The translations under genes were made by a program, and so were the position numbers. The notes beneath the pieces are model-generated. The model saw only the letters and a program-made list of their open reading frames with translations. It made no database searches and was not told where the DNA came from. A stretch of 5,075 nucleotides of DNA. Origin: DRGV01 sp018903055 [NCBI: bacterium] (GTDB taxonomy: Bacteria > UBP18 > UBA7526). The DNA lies in NCBI GenBank assembly GCA_018903055.1, contig JAHIPW010000048.1:1-5075 (forward strand), written 5' to 3'. Shown piece after piece: positions 4,968 through 5,075 of this stretch. Each line of letters begins with the position of its first letter. The stretch's first letter is position 1.

Positions 4968-5075
4968 ATGATTGCTTTCTTGATTTTGGGAATTCTCTCT
5001 TTGATCTTGGCTTTCATGTACTTTATTGTGCCGGATCTGGTAATCAAGATTAACAATGCCCTGAAGAGAGTCCTC
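4968..5075 (+). CDS. Small membrane protein, N-terminal part (runs off the window)
   Basis: The first 36 codons of an open frame that continues past the window. I do not recognise the family with confidence. The protein begins with Met-Ile-Ala-Phe and then a continuous hydrophobic run to about residue 22, ending in a Pro-Asp pair. It continues with a more polar, basic segment (INNALKRVL). This looks like a single N-terminal membrane anchor without a clear signal-peptidase site, or the first helix of a small multi-span protein. The start is supported by an excellent Shine-Dalgarno sequence, and the gene has a plausible promoter of its own at 4737-4766, so it probably belongs to a separate transcription unit from the kor operon. 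Function unknown. Confidence 0.75.
   Translation, partial: MIAFLILGILSLILAFMYFIVPDLVIKINNALKRVL

Overview
The window reads as part of the chromosome of an anaerobic bacterium. The reasons are bacterial-type rRNA methyltransferase and NAD kinase genes, strong Shine-Dalgarno sites, mostly GTG starts, and a four-subunit ferredoxin-dependent 2-oxoacid oxidoreductase, an oxygen-sensitive enzyme class typical of anaerobes. The phylum cannot be fixed from the sequence. The density of short intergenic repeats recalls genomes of several uncultured anaerobic lineages, but that is an impression only.

Layout, all on the + strand. (1) Positions 3-632: 3' part of tlyA, an rRNA 2'-O-methyltransferase whose N-terminal S4 domain lies outside the window. 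(2) 636-1511: nadK, three bases after tlyA, with its ribosome binding site inside the last tlyA codons. (3) A repeat-filled spacer, then 1601-4295: a 2-oxoacid:ferredoxin oxidoreductase cluster in the order delta (4Fe-4S ferredoxin), alpha, beta (TPP), gamma. (4) 4292-4747: a GNAT acetyltransferase of the short ArgA-like type, overlapping the gamma gene by 4 nt. (5) 4748-4967: a structured leader or repeat region behind a good sigma70-type promoter. (6) 4968-5075: the start of a small membrane protein that runs off the end.

How the genes may work together: the four subunits form one enzyme that interconverts a 2-oxoacid and CoA with acyl-CoA, CO2 and reduced ferredoxin. The alpha subunit looks most like the VorB/KorA group, so the substrate could be a branched-chain 2-oxoacid or 2-oxoglutarate. 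If it is 2-oxoglutarate, the coupled ArgA-like acetyltransferase would link the enzyme to glutamate, N-acetylglutamate and arginine synthesis; this is inference.

I see no complete novel defence or mobile system. The most unusual material is repetitive. Several spacers hold a short tandem or palindromic repeat of a different family. Two genes, nadK and the beta subunit, take their last codons and stop codon from one repeat family. A palindrome plus four tandem heptamers sits in frame inside the alpha-subunit gene. The 5' leader of the last gene holds one segment that can pair with three different downstream partners.
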